A stretch of 64,000 nucleotides of DNA from Clostridiales bacterium (GCA_015056325.1 SVGL01000009.1:1-64000); one strand, 5' to 3'. Counted from the first letter of the stretch, positions 8,457-17,666 are shown. Made by a program: numbers and translations. The notes: generated by a model from the sequence alone, not told the origin.

Positions 8457-9920
8457 TTACTTGCCCAGGTACTCGTCCAGCTGACGCTGGGCTTCCTTCT
8501 GGATCTCGTAGATGCCAGCGGCTTCCAGTTCAGCCTTGATCTCGGGCAGCTTGGCGTCGATATCCAGGGTGCCGGTCAGCATCTCAGCGTTATACTTCGC
8601 CATAACAGCGGAGCAGGCAGCGCACTCGGCTTCAACATTGGTCTTGTCGAAGGTGTAGGTGCCCAGGGTGGAAACCAGAGCCTTCTCGTAGCCCTTGAAG
8701 ATCTCGTTCCAGTCATAGATGGCGTCGGAGGTCACGGAAGCGTTCACGACGGAACCGGTGACGAAGCCGTCCATGGACCAGTTGTCGTTACCCTGCTGGG
8801 TACGCTCAACGGCCTTCACGCCATTAACGTCAACGTAGTTGAAGTGGGTGCCTTCCACGCCGAAACGCAGGATGTCGCGGAAGGTACGGTCGGTGTTCAG
8901 CAGCTCCAGGTACTTCAGGCAAGCGATGGCCTGCTTCTCAGTAGCAGCAGCGTTGATGGCGTTCATAGCGCCGCGCATGGTGGCGGTGGACATAAAGGGA
9001 CCGGCGTAGCAGACACCCTGGACTTCCATGTCGCCCCAAGAGGTGTGGCCAACGTAGTAGCCCGGCCAAGCAGAACCGGAACGGATGGTGCGGACTTCCT
9101 TACCCTGGGACTCAACGGTAGCGGCGTCGGGGTTGATGTAGCCCAGCTCGTACCACTTGTGCAGCAGCTGGTAGCGCTCCATCAGCACTTCATCCTCCCA
9201 GAAGGGGATGATCTTGTTTTCACGCTCGGTGCCGGCCAGGTGATAGGGAGAGCACAGGTAGGAACCAGCGATCCACTGGGCGGAGTTGGTCATGCCGGTC
9301 AGGCCGCCCTTGCCCATCGCCATGGGATAGTCGTTGTAGGTCTCCTTGTAAGCCTTCAGCATGGGCTCCAGGTCGCGGAACTCGATGTACTCAGGCAGGG
9401 TGAAGCCCATCGCCTCGTAGCGTTCCTTGTCCATGCGGAGGAACTGCTGGGAAGCCATGTCCTTCAGGGTGGGCACAGCGTAGATTTTGCCGTTCAGGGA
9501 GCCGGCAACGTCCCAGTACTTCTGATCGATGCAGGAGTACAGGGCAGGGGTTTCCTTCTTCACCAGCTCGGTGATGTCGTAGAAGTTGCCATTGAGGGCG
9601 TTCGTGCCAAAGTCATTGGCCCAATCGCAGGTGAAGGTCATGTCGTAGTATTCGCCGACCTGCATGTCGCGTTCAAAAGCGTCATCGCCCTTGAACAGCA
9701 GTTCAACAACAACGCCGATCTTCTCAGCGGAGTACTTGTTGGCAGCTTCGACAACCAGCTGGGTGTCGATGGGCGCATCGGAACCATAGACCCACCAGAC
9801 GATCTTAGTGGCACCATCGGCAGGCTCCTGCTTCTTGCCCGTAACAGCAATCAGCACACCAGCTACGATGGCAGCTACCAAGACAACAGCAACCAGGATA
9901 ATCCAAAGCTTTTTCTTCAT
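8457..9920 (-). CDS. Sugar ABC transporter solute-binding protein (LplA/LipO-like)
   Basis: 487 residues. An N-terminal hydrophobic segment (about 5-27) followed by GKKQEP is more like a membrane anchor than a cleaved peptide; there is no lipobox Cys. The body starts TKIVWWVYGSDAPIDTQLV, typical of family 1 binding proteins that partner LplB/LplC permeases, with a DUF3502-like C-terminal half. It should bind a complex oligosaccharide at the outer membrane face. Start at 9920 from AAAGGAGG. Third gene of the transporter operon; no ATPase is encoded here, as is normal for systems that share an MsmX-type ATPase. Confidence 0.82.
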   Translation of the reverse strand: MKKKLWIILVAVVLVAAIVAGVLIAVTGKKQEPADGATKIVWWVYGSDAPIDTQLVVEAANKYSAEKIGVVVELLFKGDDAFERDMQVGEYYDMTFTCDWANDFGTNALNGNFYDITELVKKETPALYSCIDQKYWDVAGSLNGKIYAVPTLKDMASQQFLRMDKERYEAMGFTLPEYIEFRDLEPMLKAYKETYNDYPMAMGKGGLTGMTNSAQWIAGSYLCSPYHLAGTERENKIIPFWEDEVLMERYQLLHKWYELGYINPDAATVESQGKEVRTIRSGSAWPGYYVGHTSWGDMEVQGVCYAGPFMSTATMRGAMNAINAAATEKQAIACLKYLELLNTDRTFRDILRFGVEGTHFNYVDVNGVKAVERTQQGNDNWSMDGFVTGSVVNASVTSDAIYDWNEIFKGYEKALVSTLGTYTFDKTNVEAECAACSAVMAKYNAEMLTGTLDIDAKLPEIKAELEAAGIYEIQKEAQRQLDEYLGK

Positions 9921-9986
9921 ATGGGGTACCTCCTTTAACGTATCAACTAAGCGGCTCAAGGCCGTTTGTTGCGGTGAAAATGTGCC

Positions 9987-10931
9987 TTACCCCTTGACTG
10001 CGCCGATGGTCAGACCGCCGACGAAGTAACGCTGGAAGAAGGGGTAGGAGCAGGCAATGGGGATGACGACCACCATAACGATGGCCATGCGCATGGTTTC
10101 CGTGGGGAGCTTGGCGATGGTTTCCTCGGAGAAGTACTCCTCATTTCGTGCCATGAAGGAGATGTTGTTCTCGATGGAAATCAGTACGTACTGCAGGGGA
10201 TAGAGCTCACGGTGGTTGGAATCCAGGTAGAGCATGGCGCCGTACCAGGCATTCCAGTAGTTGAAGGTGAAGAACAAGCCAATGGTAGCGATGACGGGCA
10301 GCGCCAGGGGCAGCACCAGCTGGACAAAGATACGCAGCTGGCTCGCGCCGTCAATCTTGCCGGATTCAATGATGGAATCCGGAATGGTGGTCTGGAAGAA
10401 GGTGCGCATGATCACCACATAGAATGTGGAGCAGGCGCCGGGCAGGATCAGTGCCAGGTAGGTGTTCTTGAGGCCGTAGATCTGGGTGTTGACCATGTAG
10501 CTGGCCAGCAGGCCGCCGGAGAAGAACATGGGGCAGAGGATCATCAGCGTGTACAGGCCCTTCAACCGGTAGTTGGGACGGGACAGGGTATAGCCCAGCG
10601 TAGAGGTCAGGATCAGACCCAGTATCGTACCGCAGATGGTGATGCCGATGGAGTTGAGGAAGGCGCGGCCGATGTAGTCCTTGGACTGCCACAGGTACTC
10701 GTAGGAACCCAGGGAGAACTCCATCGGGAAAAAGCTGTAGCCCTTCTGGGCGATGGAAGCTTCCGAAGAGATGGAAATGATCAGGACGAAAAGCACCGGG
10801 ATAAAGGTGATCAACGCCAGCAGGATAAACAGGGACGAAAACGCGACGTTGGTCAGGGGCTTGAGCTGATTGAATCGGGCCAAGCCGTCACCGGTAACGC
10901 GCATGGTCGGCTTTTCAGCGGGGGTGGACAC
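9987..10931 (-). CDS. lplC: Carbohydrate ABC transporter permease, LplC type
   Basis: 314 residues with six predicted membrane helices. The EAA-loop motif for ATPase contact is seen as ESGKIDGASQLRIFVQLVLPLALP. The first codon is GTG (10929-10931), seven bases after AAAGGAGG. Belongs to the CUT1 family, forms the heterodimeric channel with the LplB-type gene 34 bp upstream. Confidence 0.88.
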   Translation of the reverse strand: MSTPAEKPTMRVTGDGLARFNQLKPLTNVAFSSLFILLALITFIPVLFVLIISISSEASIAQKGYSFFPMEFSLGSYEYLWQSKDYIGRAFLNSIGITICGTILGLILTSTLGYTLSRPNYRLKGLYTLMILCPMFFSGGLLASYMVNTQIYGLKNTYLALILPGACSTFYVVIMRTFFQTTIPDSIIESGKIDGASQLRIFVQLVLPLALPVIATIGLFFTFNYWNAWYGAMLYLDSNHRELYPLQYVLISIENNISFMARNEEYFSEETIAKLPTETMRMAIVMVVVIPIACSYPFFQRYFVGGLTIGAVKG

Positions 10932-10965
10932 GATGTTTCCTCCTTTCCTTTTTTCCGCAGAGCGA

Positions 10966-11973
10966 TCAGAACAGACCGCTGTCCGGATCGATCTTCTTGA
11001 CCACCAGATTGGCAGCGATCAGCAGAATACAACCCAGCGTGTTCTGCAGCAGCGACGCTGCGGCGGAATAATTGTAGTTGTTGGACTGCATCAGTGCCTT
11101 GTAGACGTACACGTCCAGGGTCTGGGTCACATCGATCAGGGAATTGGAGTCACGGGTCACCTGGAAGAACAAGCCGAAGTCCGTGGAGAAGATACTGCCC
11201 ACGTTGAGGATGAACATGATGGAAATGACCGGGCGCAGCAGAGGGAGGGTAATGCCCTTGCACTGCTGCCACTTGGTCGCGCCATCGATGACCGCACTTT
11301 CGTAGAGGCTCTGGTCAATGCCGGTGATGGTGGCCATGTACACGACCATGGAGTAGCCAAAGGTCTTCCAGGTATTCATGAACACCAGGATGAAGGGCCA
11401 ATACTTCTTGTCCTGGTACCACATGATCCTCTCGCCGCCCATGGAGGTGATGATGCCGTTCAGCAAGCCCTTGTCCGTAGAGAGGAAGGCATACACGAAG
11501 TAGCTGATGACGACCCAGGACAGGAAGTGGGGCAGGAACACCGCCGTCTGGCAGACCTTGGCCAGCCTGCGGGAGCGCAGCTGGGTGATCATGATCGCCA
11601 GGGCCACCGGCAGCGTCACGCCGATGCAGATGAAGATGATGTTGTACCCCAGTGTGTTGCGGAAGATATTCCAGATATCCGGCGACTTGAAGAGGAACTT
11701 GAAGTTCTTCAGGCCCACCCACTTGGAGTGCACGAACAGGCTGTAAATGAAGCCCTTGCCCGGCTTGTACTTATAATTCTTGAACGCGAAGACAATACCG
11801 AACAGCGGGATATAGCTGAACGCGATGAACCATGCAACCGTGGGCAGGGAAAGGAGCGTCAGTTCAAAGTCATCCCAGGTGAAGCGGCGGCGCTTCTTTT
11901 TGCGGATGGGCGCTTCGCCCTTGATGGAAACCGTATCCACCGCGGGTTTCTGAAGAAGAGGAATCCGGGCCAT
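10966..11973 (-). CDS. lplB: Carbohydrate ABC transporter permease, LplB type
   Basis: 335 residues from MARIPLLQKP. A basic N-terminal tail (RKKKRRR) precedes six membrane helices; the EAA loop reads YESAVIDGATKWQQCKGITLPLLRP. First gene of the transporter operon (lplB-lplC-binding protein). The reading frame stays open upstream to 12549 but only 11973 has a ribosome site (AGGTGGGA) and it lies just behind a good promoter. Confidence 0.88.
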   Translation of the reverse strand: MARIPLLQKPAVDTVSIKGEAPIRKKKRRRFTWDDFELTLLSLPTVAWFIAFSYIPLFGIVFAFKNYKYKPGKGFIYSLFVHSKWVGLKNFKFLFKSPDIWNIFRNTLGYNIIFICIGVTLPVALAIMITQLRSRRLAKVCQTAVFLPHFLSWVVISYFVYAFLSTDKGLLNGIITSMGGERIMWYQDKKYWPFILVFMNTWKTFGYSMVVYMATITGIDQSLYESAVIDGATKWQQCKGITLPLLRPVISIMFILNVGSIFSTDFGLFFQVTRDSNSLIDVTQTLDVYVYKALMQSNNYNYSAAASLLQNTLGCILLIAANLVVKKIDPDSGLF

Positions 11974-12056
11974 TCTTTTCCCACCTTTGCTATAAATGTA
12001 TACAAAAACAAGGCTGGTGAGAGCCTGGGGAATACCAACGAGCGTTTGATGGATAC

Positions 12057-12085
12057 AGTATAACACGGCTTTTCTGTTTTTACAA
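12057..12085 (-). promoter_or_regulatory. Sigma-A-type promoter of the transporter operon
   Basis: Minus strand -35 TTGTAA (12080-12085), -10 TATACT (12057-12062), 17-bp spacer, about 85 bp before the lplB start. Confidence 0.7.
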
Positions 12086-12168
12086 GGTATTTTAAAAATG
12101 TTTATGTATTTTCTTTGTCCAGGCAGGAGCAAGGGGGAATGCCGTCGAAAGGTATAAGCAGAATGAAT

Positions 12169-12221
12169 TATGTATGTTCTTTGACGTGCTCCATGCACGT
12201 CTTTCGCGCATTCCATACATA
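12169..12221. promoter_or_regulatory. Nested inverted repeats in the divergent control region
   Basis: Outer arms TATGTATG (12169-12176) and CATACATA (12214-12221) are perfect; inner arms GACGTGC (12183-12189) and GCACGTC (12195-12201) are perfect. They lie in the 307-bp space between the transporter operon and the kinase-ROK operon. Candidate operators, possibly for the ROK regulator encoded at the end of the second operon. A possible -10 for the kinase operon (TACAGT at 12232) lies next to it with no good -35. Confidence 0.55.
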
Positions 12222-12280
12222 CGCAATGATGGTACAGTGTATGCATTCTTTCCCATTCCTGCACAAAGGAGGCGGCTTGT

Positions 12281-13243
12281 TTGCCTAAGAAAATACTGAT
12301 CGGTATCGACGGAGGCGGCACCCATTCCACCGCCGTGGCCGCATATCCTGACGGGCGCATTGCCGCAGTGACCGGGGGCGGCGGCATGAACTTCCACAAT
12401 ATTGGGACGCCTGCCGTGCGCAGCCACCTGGAAGCCATCGTGGACGAGCTATGCCGGCAGACCGGCTGCGAGGCAGCGGAGGTCTGCGTGGGCATGTCCG
12501 CCCTGGACGCCCCGGCGGATGAAGCCACCACCGCCCTCTTTACCGGCATGATGACCGCCGAGCAACTGGACCTGCAGTCCGACGCCTATATCGCCCTAAT
12601 GGGCTTCACCCTGGGCAAACCCGGCGTGATCGTCATCTGCGGTACCGGCTCGATGCTGCTGATGCTGGACGGCGAGGGCCGTCAACAGGCCGCCGGCGGC
12701 TGGGGCTACCTGCTGGGGGACGCCGGCAGCGGCTACACCCTGGCAAGAGAAGGCATCCTGACGGTGATCGACGCAGTGGAAGAAGTGGGCCCTGCCACGC
12801 CCCTGACGGGGGACGCCCTTGCCTACTTCGGCGCGGATACGCCCCGCGGCCTCATTGACCGCATCTATGCCCCGGAGGCCACCACCGCCTGGATCGCCGG
12901 CTTTGCCCGCCATGTGCTCACCCGCGCCCACGAGGGTGAAGCGACTGCCCGTGCCATCCTGCAAAGGAACATGGAGCGCCTGGCCCGCAGCGCTGCCCAG
13001 CTGATCACCGCCGCACCGGAAGCGGCCCGCGTGGGCCTGTACGGCGGCATCTTCGGCCACAGCGAGCTGGCCCGGGAGTTCTTCACAGCATCCCTGGAGC
13101 GCTTCTCCCCCGGCGCAGAGGTCTGCACCCTGGACTATCCGCCGGAGCTGGGCGCGCTGATCCATCTCTTCCGTAAGCGCGGCATCCTCACCGAGGAAGC
13201 TCTTGCCAACATGAAATCCACCTATAAGGAGTATTGCAAATGA
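12281..13243 (+). CDS. BadF/BadG/BcrA-type ATPase, probable N-acetylglucosamine kinase
   Basis: 320 residues of the actin-like ATPase fold: phosphate-1 motif IGIDGGGTHST at the N-terminus, a phosphate-2 region VIVICGTGSML and the GGWGYLLGDAGSGY segment that is characteristic of GlcNAc kinases of this family. Starts with TTG (12281) ten bases after AAAGGAGG; no better ATG exists nearby. Would phosphorylate an amino sugar released by the GH20-containing operon. The stop overlaps the next start (ATGA). Confidence 0.82.
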   Translation: MPKKILIGIDGGGTHSTAVAAYPDGRIAAVTGGGGMNFHNIGTPAVRSHLEAIVDELCRQTGCEAAEVCVGMSALDAPADEATTALFTGMMTAEQLDLQSDAYIALMGFTLGKPGVIVICGTGSMLLMLDGEGRQQAAGGWGYLLGDAGSGYTLAREGILTVIDAVEEVGPATPLTGDALAYFGADTPRGLIDRIYAPEATTAWIAGFARHVLTRAHEGEATARAILQRNMERLARSAAQLITAAPEAARVGLYGGIFGHSELAREFFTASLERFSPGAEVCTLDYPPELGALIHLFRKRGILTEEALANMKSTYKEYCK

Positions 13244-13977
13244 GCGCCATCAACACCTATTTTGACAACCTGTCCGCCCTGATCACCCGCGCGCTGGAAA
13301 CCCAGCACGAAGGCATGGAGGAGGCCGCCCGCCATATCGCTGACTGCTTCCGGGAGGGCGGCATGCTCTACACCTTCGGCACGGGCCACGGCCACCTGCT
13401 GGCGCTGGAGATCTTCTACCGGGCCGGCGGCATGGCCCGGGTCTGCCCCATCCTGGATGAAAAGCTGATGCTGCACATCTCCGCCGCCAAGTCCACCCTG
13501 GAGGAGCGCGACGAGGGCTGGCTGCCCATCCTGCTGGAGAAGTACCCCATCAAGGCCGGCGATGTGCTGATCTCCATCTCCAACTCCGGGCGCAACGCCG
13601 TGCCGGTGCTTTTGGCCAAGGCCGCCCGCGAGCGCGGCGCCTATGTCATCGCCCTGACCTCCCTGCAGCATACCACCCAGGTCACCTCCCGCAACAGCCT
13701 GAATCTGCGCCTGTTTGAGACTGCGGATCTGGTGCTGGACAACGGCGGCGTGCTGGGCGACGCCTCCTACCAGGCGGCGGACGGCGCAATGGTCGGCCCC
13801 ACCTCCACCTCCGTGGGCGCGGCAATCCTGCAGGCCATCGTCTGCCGGGTGAAGGAGCTCTCCCTGCAGGAGGGCTTCGAGGCGGACTTCTTCAAGTCCT
13901 CCAACGTGGACGGCGGCGACGAGTGGAACGACAAGCTTATCGCCAAATACGCCGATTCCATCCCCGGACTGTACTAA
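13240..13977 (+). CDS. SIS-domain sugar isomerase family protein (UPF0309-like)
   Basis: 245 residues. The single SIS domain shows GGMLYTFGTGHGHLLALEIF and VLISISNSGRNAVPV, the phosphosugar-binding Ser-rich loops. Members bind phosphorylated amino sugars; MurNAc-6-P etherase relatives and UPF0309 share this layout, and a helical N-terminus with HEGMEEAA fits UPF0309. ATG at 13240 overlaps the kinase stop and is preceded by AAGGAG, so the two are translationally coupled. Probable role: next step after the kinase in amino-sugar use. Confidence 0.8.
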   Translation: MSAINTYFDNLSALITRALETQHEGMEEAARHIADCFREGGMLYTFGTGHGHLLALEIFYRAGGMARVCPILDEKLMLHISAAKSTLEERDEGWLPILLEKYPIKAGDVLISISNSGRNAVPVLLAKAARERGAYVIALTSLQHTTQVTSRNSLNLRLFETADLVLDNGGVLGDASYQAADGAMVGPTSTSVGAAILQAIVCRVKELSLQEGFEADFFKSSNVDGGDEWNDKLIAKYADSIPGLY

Positions 13978-14022
13978 GAGTGCGTTTCTGAAATGCACTC
14001 TGGCGAATTCAGAAACGCACTC
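13978..14022. promoter_or_regulatory. Strong 15-bp perfect hairpin between operon genes
   Basis: Arms at 13978-13992 and 14008-14022 are exact inverse complements (GAGTGCGTTTCTGAA and its complement) around a 15-nt loop. The loop contains GCACTC, which could instead pair with the first GAGTGC, giving an alternative structure. It follows the SIS stop codon directly and ends eight bases before the next ribosome site. No T-run, so not a classical terminator; mRNA stability or processing between cistrons is more likely. Confidence 0.75.
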
Positions 14023-14039
14023 ACAAGGAGGCGCATCTT

Positions 14040-15263
14040 ATGCGTGCCGGATTTGGCAAATGGGAACTCACCCCGCCCATGGGCATTGAATTAGCGGGCT
14101 ATGGCTACTATCTGGGCCGCTGCGCGCTGAGCGTCCGCGACCCCCTCTATGCCCGCGCGGTCATCATCGAGCAGGATGGCGCACGCCAGCTCATCATCTC
14201 CTGCGATCTGCTGGGCCTGAGCAAAGCCGTGTGCGCAGAGGTCTTCCGCCATGCCGAGAGCTACGGCATCCCGGCAAAACGGGTCATCATCGTCAGCATC
14301 CACACCCACACCGGGCCCTGCATCAAGTACCACGAGGGCTGCGGCTACACCGATGACGCATACGTCGCCACCGTGGGCGGGCTGATCTGCCGCGCAGTGG
14401 ACGAGGCCGCCGCCGACCTGGCGGAGGTCACCGAGCTGCATGAAGCCTACGCCCCCTTTGAGGGCGATCACATCTACAACCGCACCGTGGCGGACGGCCC
14501 GGTGGACCGCTTTGTGCGCGGCTTCACCCTGACCCGTCAGGGCAAGGCGCCCATCGCCATGGTGAACGCAGCCTGCCACGGCGTGTTCCGCGGGCGGGTG
14601 ACGGCGGTTTCCGCCGACTTTGCGGGCGAAGTCAACCGGCTGATGGAGGAGCAGGGCTACCGCTGTATCTACCTCAACGGCCTGTGCGGCGACATCGATC
14701 CATGGAAGCCCACCGACGCACGCCTGTGCGAGTTCGCACAGATCGTGGTGAACGCCTTCCACCAGCAGTCCCGTCCCCTGCTCCCAACCATGGAGGGCGG
14801 CGAGCTGCCCTTCACACTGAGCCTGACCTCCGTCACCGAGGAGGAGATCCGCGGTGCGGCCGCCCATGCGGTGGAGATCGCCGGCGGCGCAGACAAGCCC
14901 GCTGCCCGCGTGGCCCTCACCTGGGAAAAGGAAATGGTGGAAAAGCTCGCCGACCTGCGCGACACCGAGGACATCACCAGCAAGTATCTGCTGCTGGGCG
15001 GCGTGCCGGTGGTGGCCTTCCCCTTTGAGGGCTTCACCAAGATCGGACAGGAGGTTCGCGATATCCTGGGCCGCCCCGACGCGCTGATGCTGGGCTGCGG
15101 CGAGGAGCTGCTGGGTTACCTCCCCACCCGTGACGACATTGCCCGCGAGGCCTACGCGGCGCTGGAATCCACCTTCCTGTACAAGCGGCTGCCCGTCGTG
15201 CCCGGCGAAGCGGAGCGCCTGGGCGAGGAGACCGGCCGCCATCTCCGGGAGATTCTCCAATGA
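14040..15263 (+). CDS. Neutral/alkaline ceramidase-like family protein
   Basis: 407 residues without signal peptide. N-terminal FGKWELTPPMGIELAGYG and DPLYARAVIIE match the start of neutral non-lysosomal ceramidase-like proteins; HTHTGP (around residue 90) and NAACHGV carry the zinc-ligand histidines of that superfamily. In sugar operons such proteins are common but their substrate is unknown; amide hydrolysis of an N-acylated compound is plausible. AAGGAGG at 14024. Stop overlaps the ROK gene start. Confidence 0.72.
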   Translation: MRAGFGKWELTPPMGIELAGYGYYLGRCALSVRDPLYARAVIIEQDGARQLIISCDLLGLSKAVCAEVFRHAESYGIPAKRVIIVSIHTHTGPCIKYHEGCGYTDDAYVATVGGLICRAVDEAAADLAEVTELHEAYAPFEGDHIYNRTVADGPVDRFVRGFTLTRQGKAPIAMVNAACHGVFRGRVTAVSADFAGEVNRLMEEQGYRCIYLNGLCGDIDPWKPTDARLCEFAQIVVNAFHQQSRPLLPTMEGGELPFTLSLTSVTEEEIRGAAAHAVEIAGGADKPAARVALTWEKEMVEKLADLRDTEDITSKYLLLGGVPVVAFPFEGFTKIGQEVRDILGRPDALMLGCGEELLGYLPTRDDIAREAYAALESTFLYKRLPVVPGEAERLGEETGRHLREILQ

Positions 15264-16414
15264 AGTCACTTGCGCTCTCTTCCATCCGCAAGCAAAACCT
15301 CTCCAAGGTACTGGACCTGCTGACCTTTTCCCCTGCACTGACCCGCCAGGACCTGGCTGACGCCACCGCCTTAAGCCAGATGACGGTCACCAACCTGGTG
15401 GAGCTGCTCAAGAAGCAGGGCGTGCTCCGCTTGACGCCCATGCAGCGTGATGAGGGAAGCCGCCATCCTCAGGGCCGCAAGGCGGATGCCATCTCCCTGT
15501 CCGGCGAAGAAAAGGCCTGGCTGATCGTGAATATCTCCAGCCGCCAGTTCAGCATGTGGCTGCTGGGCTTTGACCTGGCGCCGCTGCTGGAGCTCCATGA
15601 CGATCAGCAGGGCGAATACCTCCCCCGGCTGGAAAGCTTCCTGCAGGAGAGCCGCCCGAAGGTGCTGTCCGCCCTTCAAAGCCGGGAGCTGCTGGGCGTG
15701 GCCATCGTCACCCCCGGCCCCTACGAGATCAGCAGCGACACGGTGAACAACCAGCGCCTCCCCCAGCTCAACGGCGTGCGGGTGAAGGAGCTGTTCCGCC
15801 GCTGCCTTGGCCCCTATGAATACTATGTGGACGAGGACGTCAAGTTTGCCGTGCGCGCCTTCTCCGACCTGATCGTTTTGAACCAGTGCGAGGTACTCTA
15901 CTACCTCTATATTGGCGAGGGCGTGGGCGGTGCGGCGGTGCATGGCGGCAACATGCTGCGCGGCCTCAACGCCACCGCAGGCGACGCGGGTCACCTCACC
16001 GGACGGGCATGCAGCACCTTCGAGAGCCGCCTGAGCACCGAGGCCTTCCTGCGCCAGCTGGATGTGCCCCTTCCCGTCTCGGCGGAAAAGCTGCCTGCCC
16101 TCCTGGAGCAGCTCGCCCGGGAGCATCCCCAGCGCTACACCGCTGCGCTGGACGCCATGGCCGCCGTCACCGCGGAGATGCTCCACGGTGTGCTGTGGCT
16201 GCTCGACCCCACCCACATCATCGTGGACTGCGTCTATGCCCGCCCTGTCGGAGACGCATTCGTACAGGCGGTGGAAGGCCACTTGAGCCGTCTTTTCCAG
16301 GGCGAAACCCGCCTGCTGCCCCAGCTGATCCCCTGCGAGCCCGGCGTGAGCAGCGTGCTGCGCGGCGCAGTGAGCGTCCTTCAGCGGGCCTGGCTGGAAC
16401 GGCTGCTGATGTAA
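15260..16414 (+). CDS. ROK-family transcriptional repressor
   Basis: 384 residues. N-terminal winged helix-turn-helix (about 15-60: LTRQDLADATALSQMTVTNLV), followed by an actin-like ROK domain with VAIVTPGPY and GEGVGGAAV. The cysteine cluster that binds zinc in most ROK proteins is reduced to a single Cys (RACSTFESRLS), so sugar sensing may differ. Coupled by ATGA overlap to the ceramidase-like gene; it probably controls this operon and the divergent transporter in response to an amino sugar. Confidence 0.85.
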   Translation: MKSLALSSIRKQNLSKVLDLLTFSPALTRQDLADATALSQMTVTNLVELLKKQGVLRLTPMQRDEGSRHPQGRKADAISLSGEEKAWLIVNISSRQFSMWLLGFDLAPLLELHDDQQGEYLPRLESFLQESRPKVLSALQSRELLGVAIVTPGPYEISSDTVNNQRLPQLNGVRVKELFRRCLGPYEYYVDEDVKFAVRAFSDLIVLNQCEVLYYLYIGEGVGGAAVHGGNMLRGLNATAGDAGHLTGRACSTFESRLSTEAFLRQLDVPLPVSAEKLPALLEQLAREHPQRYTAALDAMAAVTAEMLHGVLWLLDPTHIIVDCVYARPVGDAFVQAVEGHLSRLFQGETRLLPQLIPCEPGVSSVLRGAVSVLQRAWLERLLM

Positions 16415-16424
16415 ACAAGAAGCA

Positions 16425-16450
16425 CCCCCGGAACATCGCGTTTCCGGGGG
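16425..16450. terminator. Terminator hairpin between ROK and alaX genes
   Basis: CCCCCGGAA (16425-16433) pairs with TTCCGGGGG (16442-16450). Convergent genes end on both sides, so it may work in both directions, though T-runs are short. Confidence 0.7.
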
Positions 16451-16472
16451 ATTTCTCTGTATATGCAGCTTC

Positions 16473-17666
16473 TCAGTCCTGGCGCAGCAGCGCGCAGGCC
16501 GCATCCAGGATCTCCCTGCAGCCGCCGCCCTGGGCGAAGTCAGGATGTCCGCCGCCCTTGCCGCCCAGAGGACGTGCGCTGTCCCTGAGGAGACTGCCCA
16601 TGTTCACATCCACATCCGCCGCACGGCCGAAGACGTAGATGGCCTGGTCGCCGTTCATCGCGCCCAGCAGGGCAATCACGCCGGGCGTTCCGATCAGCTC
16701 GGAGGCCAGGTCGCGCAGGCCGCCCGCATCTGCGTCCACAAAGCGGGCGACGAGCTTCGCGCCGCCGGGGAGGATTTCCGCCTCCTGCAGGAAGCGCCCG
16801 CCCTGAGCCAGCAGCTGCTCCTTCTTCAGGCGGACGAGCTCAAATTCCGCCGCGCGAAGCTTTTCCTGCAGGGTGGCTACGGCAGCAGGCAGGTTCTCCA
16901 CGCCGGTGGAGAGCTGGGCTGCCGCCTGATGGGCTGCCTCACTCACACGAACGTAATCCGACAGCGCCCGCTGGCCCGCCAGGAAGGTCACGCGCATCTT
17001 GCCCCGCGCCGGGGCCACGGAGAGGATCTTCACCAAGCCCAGCTGCCCTGCGGTGGACGGGTGGGTGCCGCCGCAGGCCACCATCTCGTCTGTGCCGATG
17101 GCGACGATGCGCACATGCTCCGTCACCGTGGGCTCCTTGCGCAGGGGGAGCGAAGCCAGCTCCGCCGCTTCCGGAAACCAGCAGCGAATAGGTACATCCC
17201 GCTGGATACGCTCATTGACGTCCGCCTCCATGCGGCGGACGTCTTCCTCGGAAATGCGGGTCACGCCCTCGGGCATGGCCACGTCAATGGTGGACACATC
17301 GCCGCTGATGTGCAGCCCGATGGTCACGCCGCCCATGTGGCGATGCAGGGCGCTGGCGATCATGTGGTCACCGGCGTGCTGCTGCATGTGGTCGAATCGG
17401 CGGGGCCAGTCGATCACGCCATGGACGGACGTACCCACGGTCAGCGGAGCGTCCACCGTATGCCAGACCTCGCCGTCTGTGACGTTCACGTCCGTCACCC
17501 TTGCACCGCCCAGGACGCCGGTGTCGTAGGGCTGTCCGCCGGAGGTGGGGTAAAAGGCGCTGCGGTCCAGCAGCACATCAAAGGCGCTGCCGTTCTCCCG
17601 GCAATCCAGCACCGTCGCGTCAAATTCGGTCAGATATGCATTGTCATAATAGAGGCGGTCGGTCAT
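16473..17666 (-). CDS. alaX: Alanyl-tRNA editing protein, AlaX long form
   Basis: 397 residues. N-terminal domain matches the AlaRS insertion (FYPTSGGQPYDTG); the zinc motifs of the editing site are HMQQHAGDHM and CGGTHPSTAGQLG. A C-terminal DHHA1-like domain (GGKGGGHPDFAQGGG) makes it the long AlaX type. It hydrolyses Ser- or Gly-tRNA(Ala). Start at 17666, GGAGG eight bases before; the upstream extension to 17744 crosses the promoter. Confidence 0.9.
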   Translation of the reverse strand: MTDRLYYDNAYLTEFDATVLDCRENGSAFDVLLDRSAFYPTSGGQPYDTGVLGGARVTDVNVTDGEVWHTVDAPLTVGTSVHGVIDWPRRFDHMQQHAGDHMIASALHRHMGGVTIGLHISGDVSTIDVAMPEGVTRISEEDVRRMEADVNERIQRDVPIRCWFPEAAELASLPLRKEPTVTEHVRIVAIGTDEMVACGGTHPSTAGQLGLVKILSVAPARGKMRVTFLAGQRALSDYVRVSEAAHQAAAQLSTGVENLPAAVATLQEKLRAAEFELVRLKKEQLLAQGGRFLQEAEILPGGAKLVARFVDADAGGLRDLASELIGTPGVIALLGAMNGDQAIYVFGRAADVDVNMGSLLRDSARPLGGKGGGHPDFAQGGGCREILDAACALLRQD

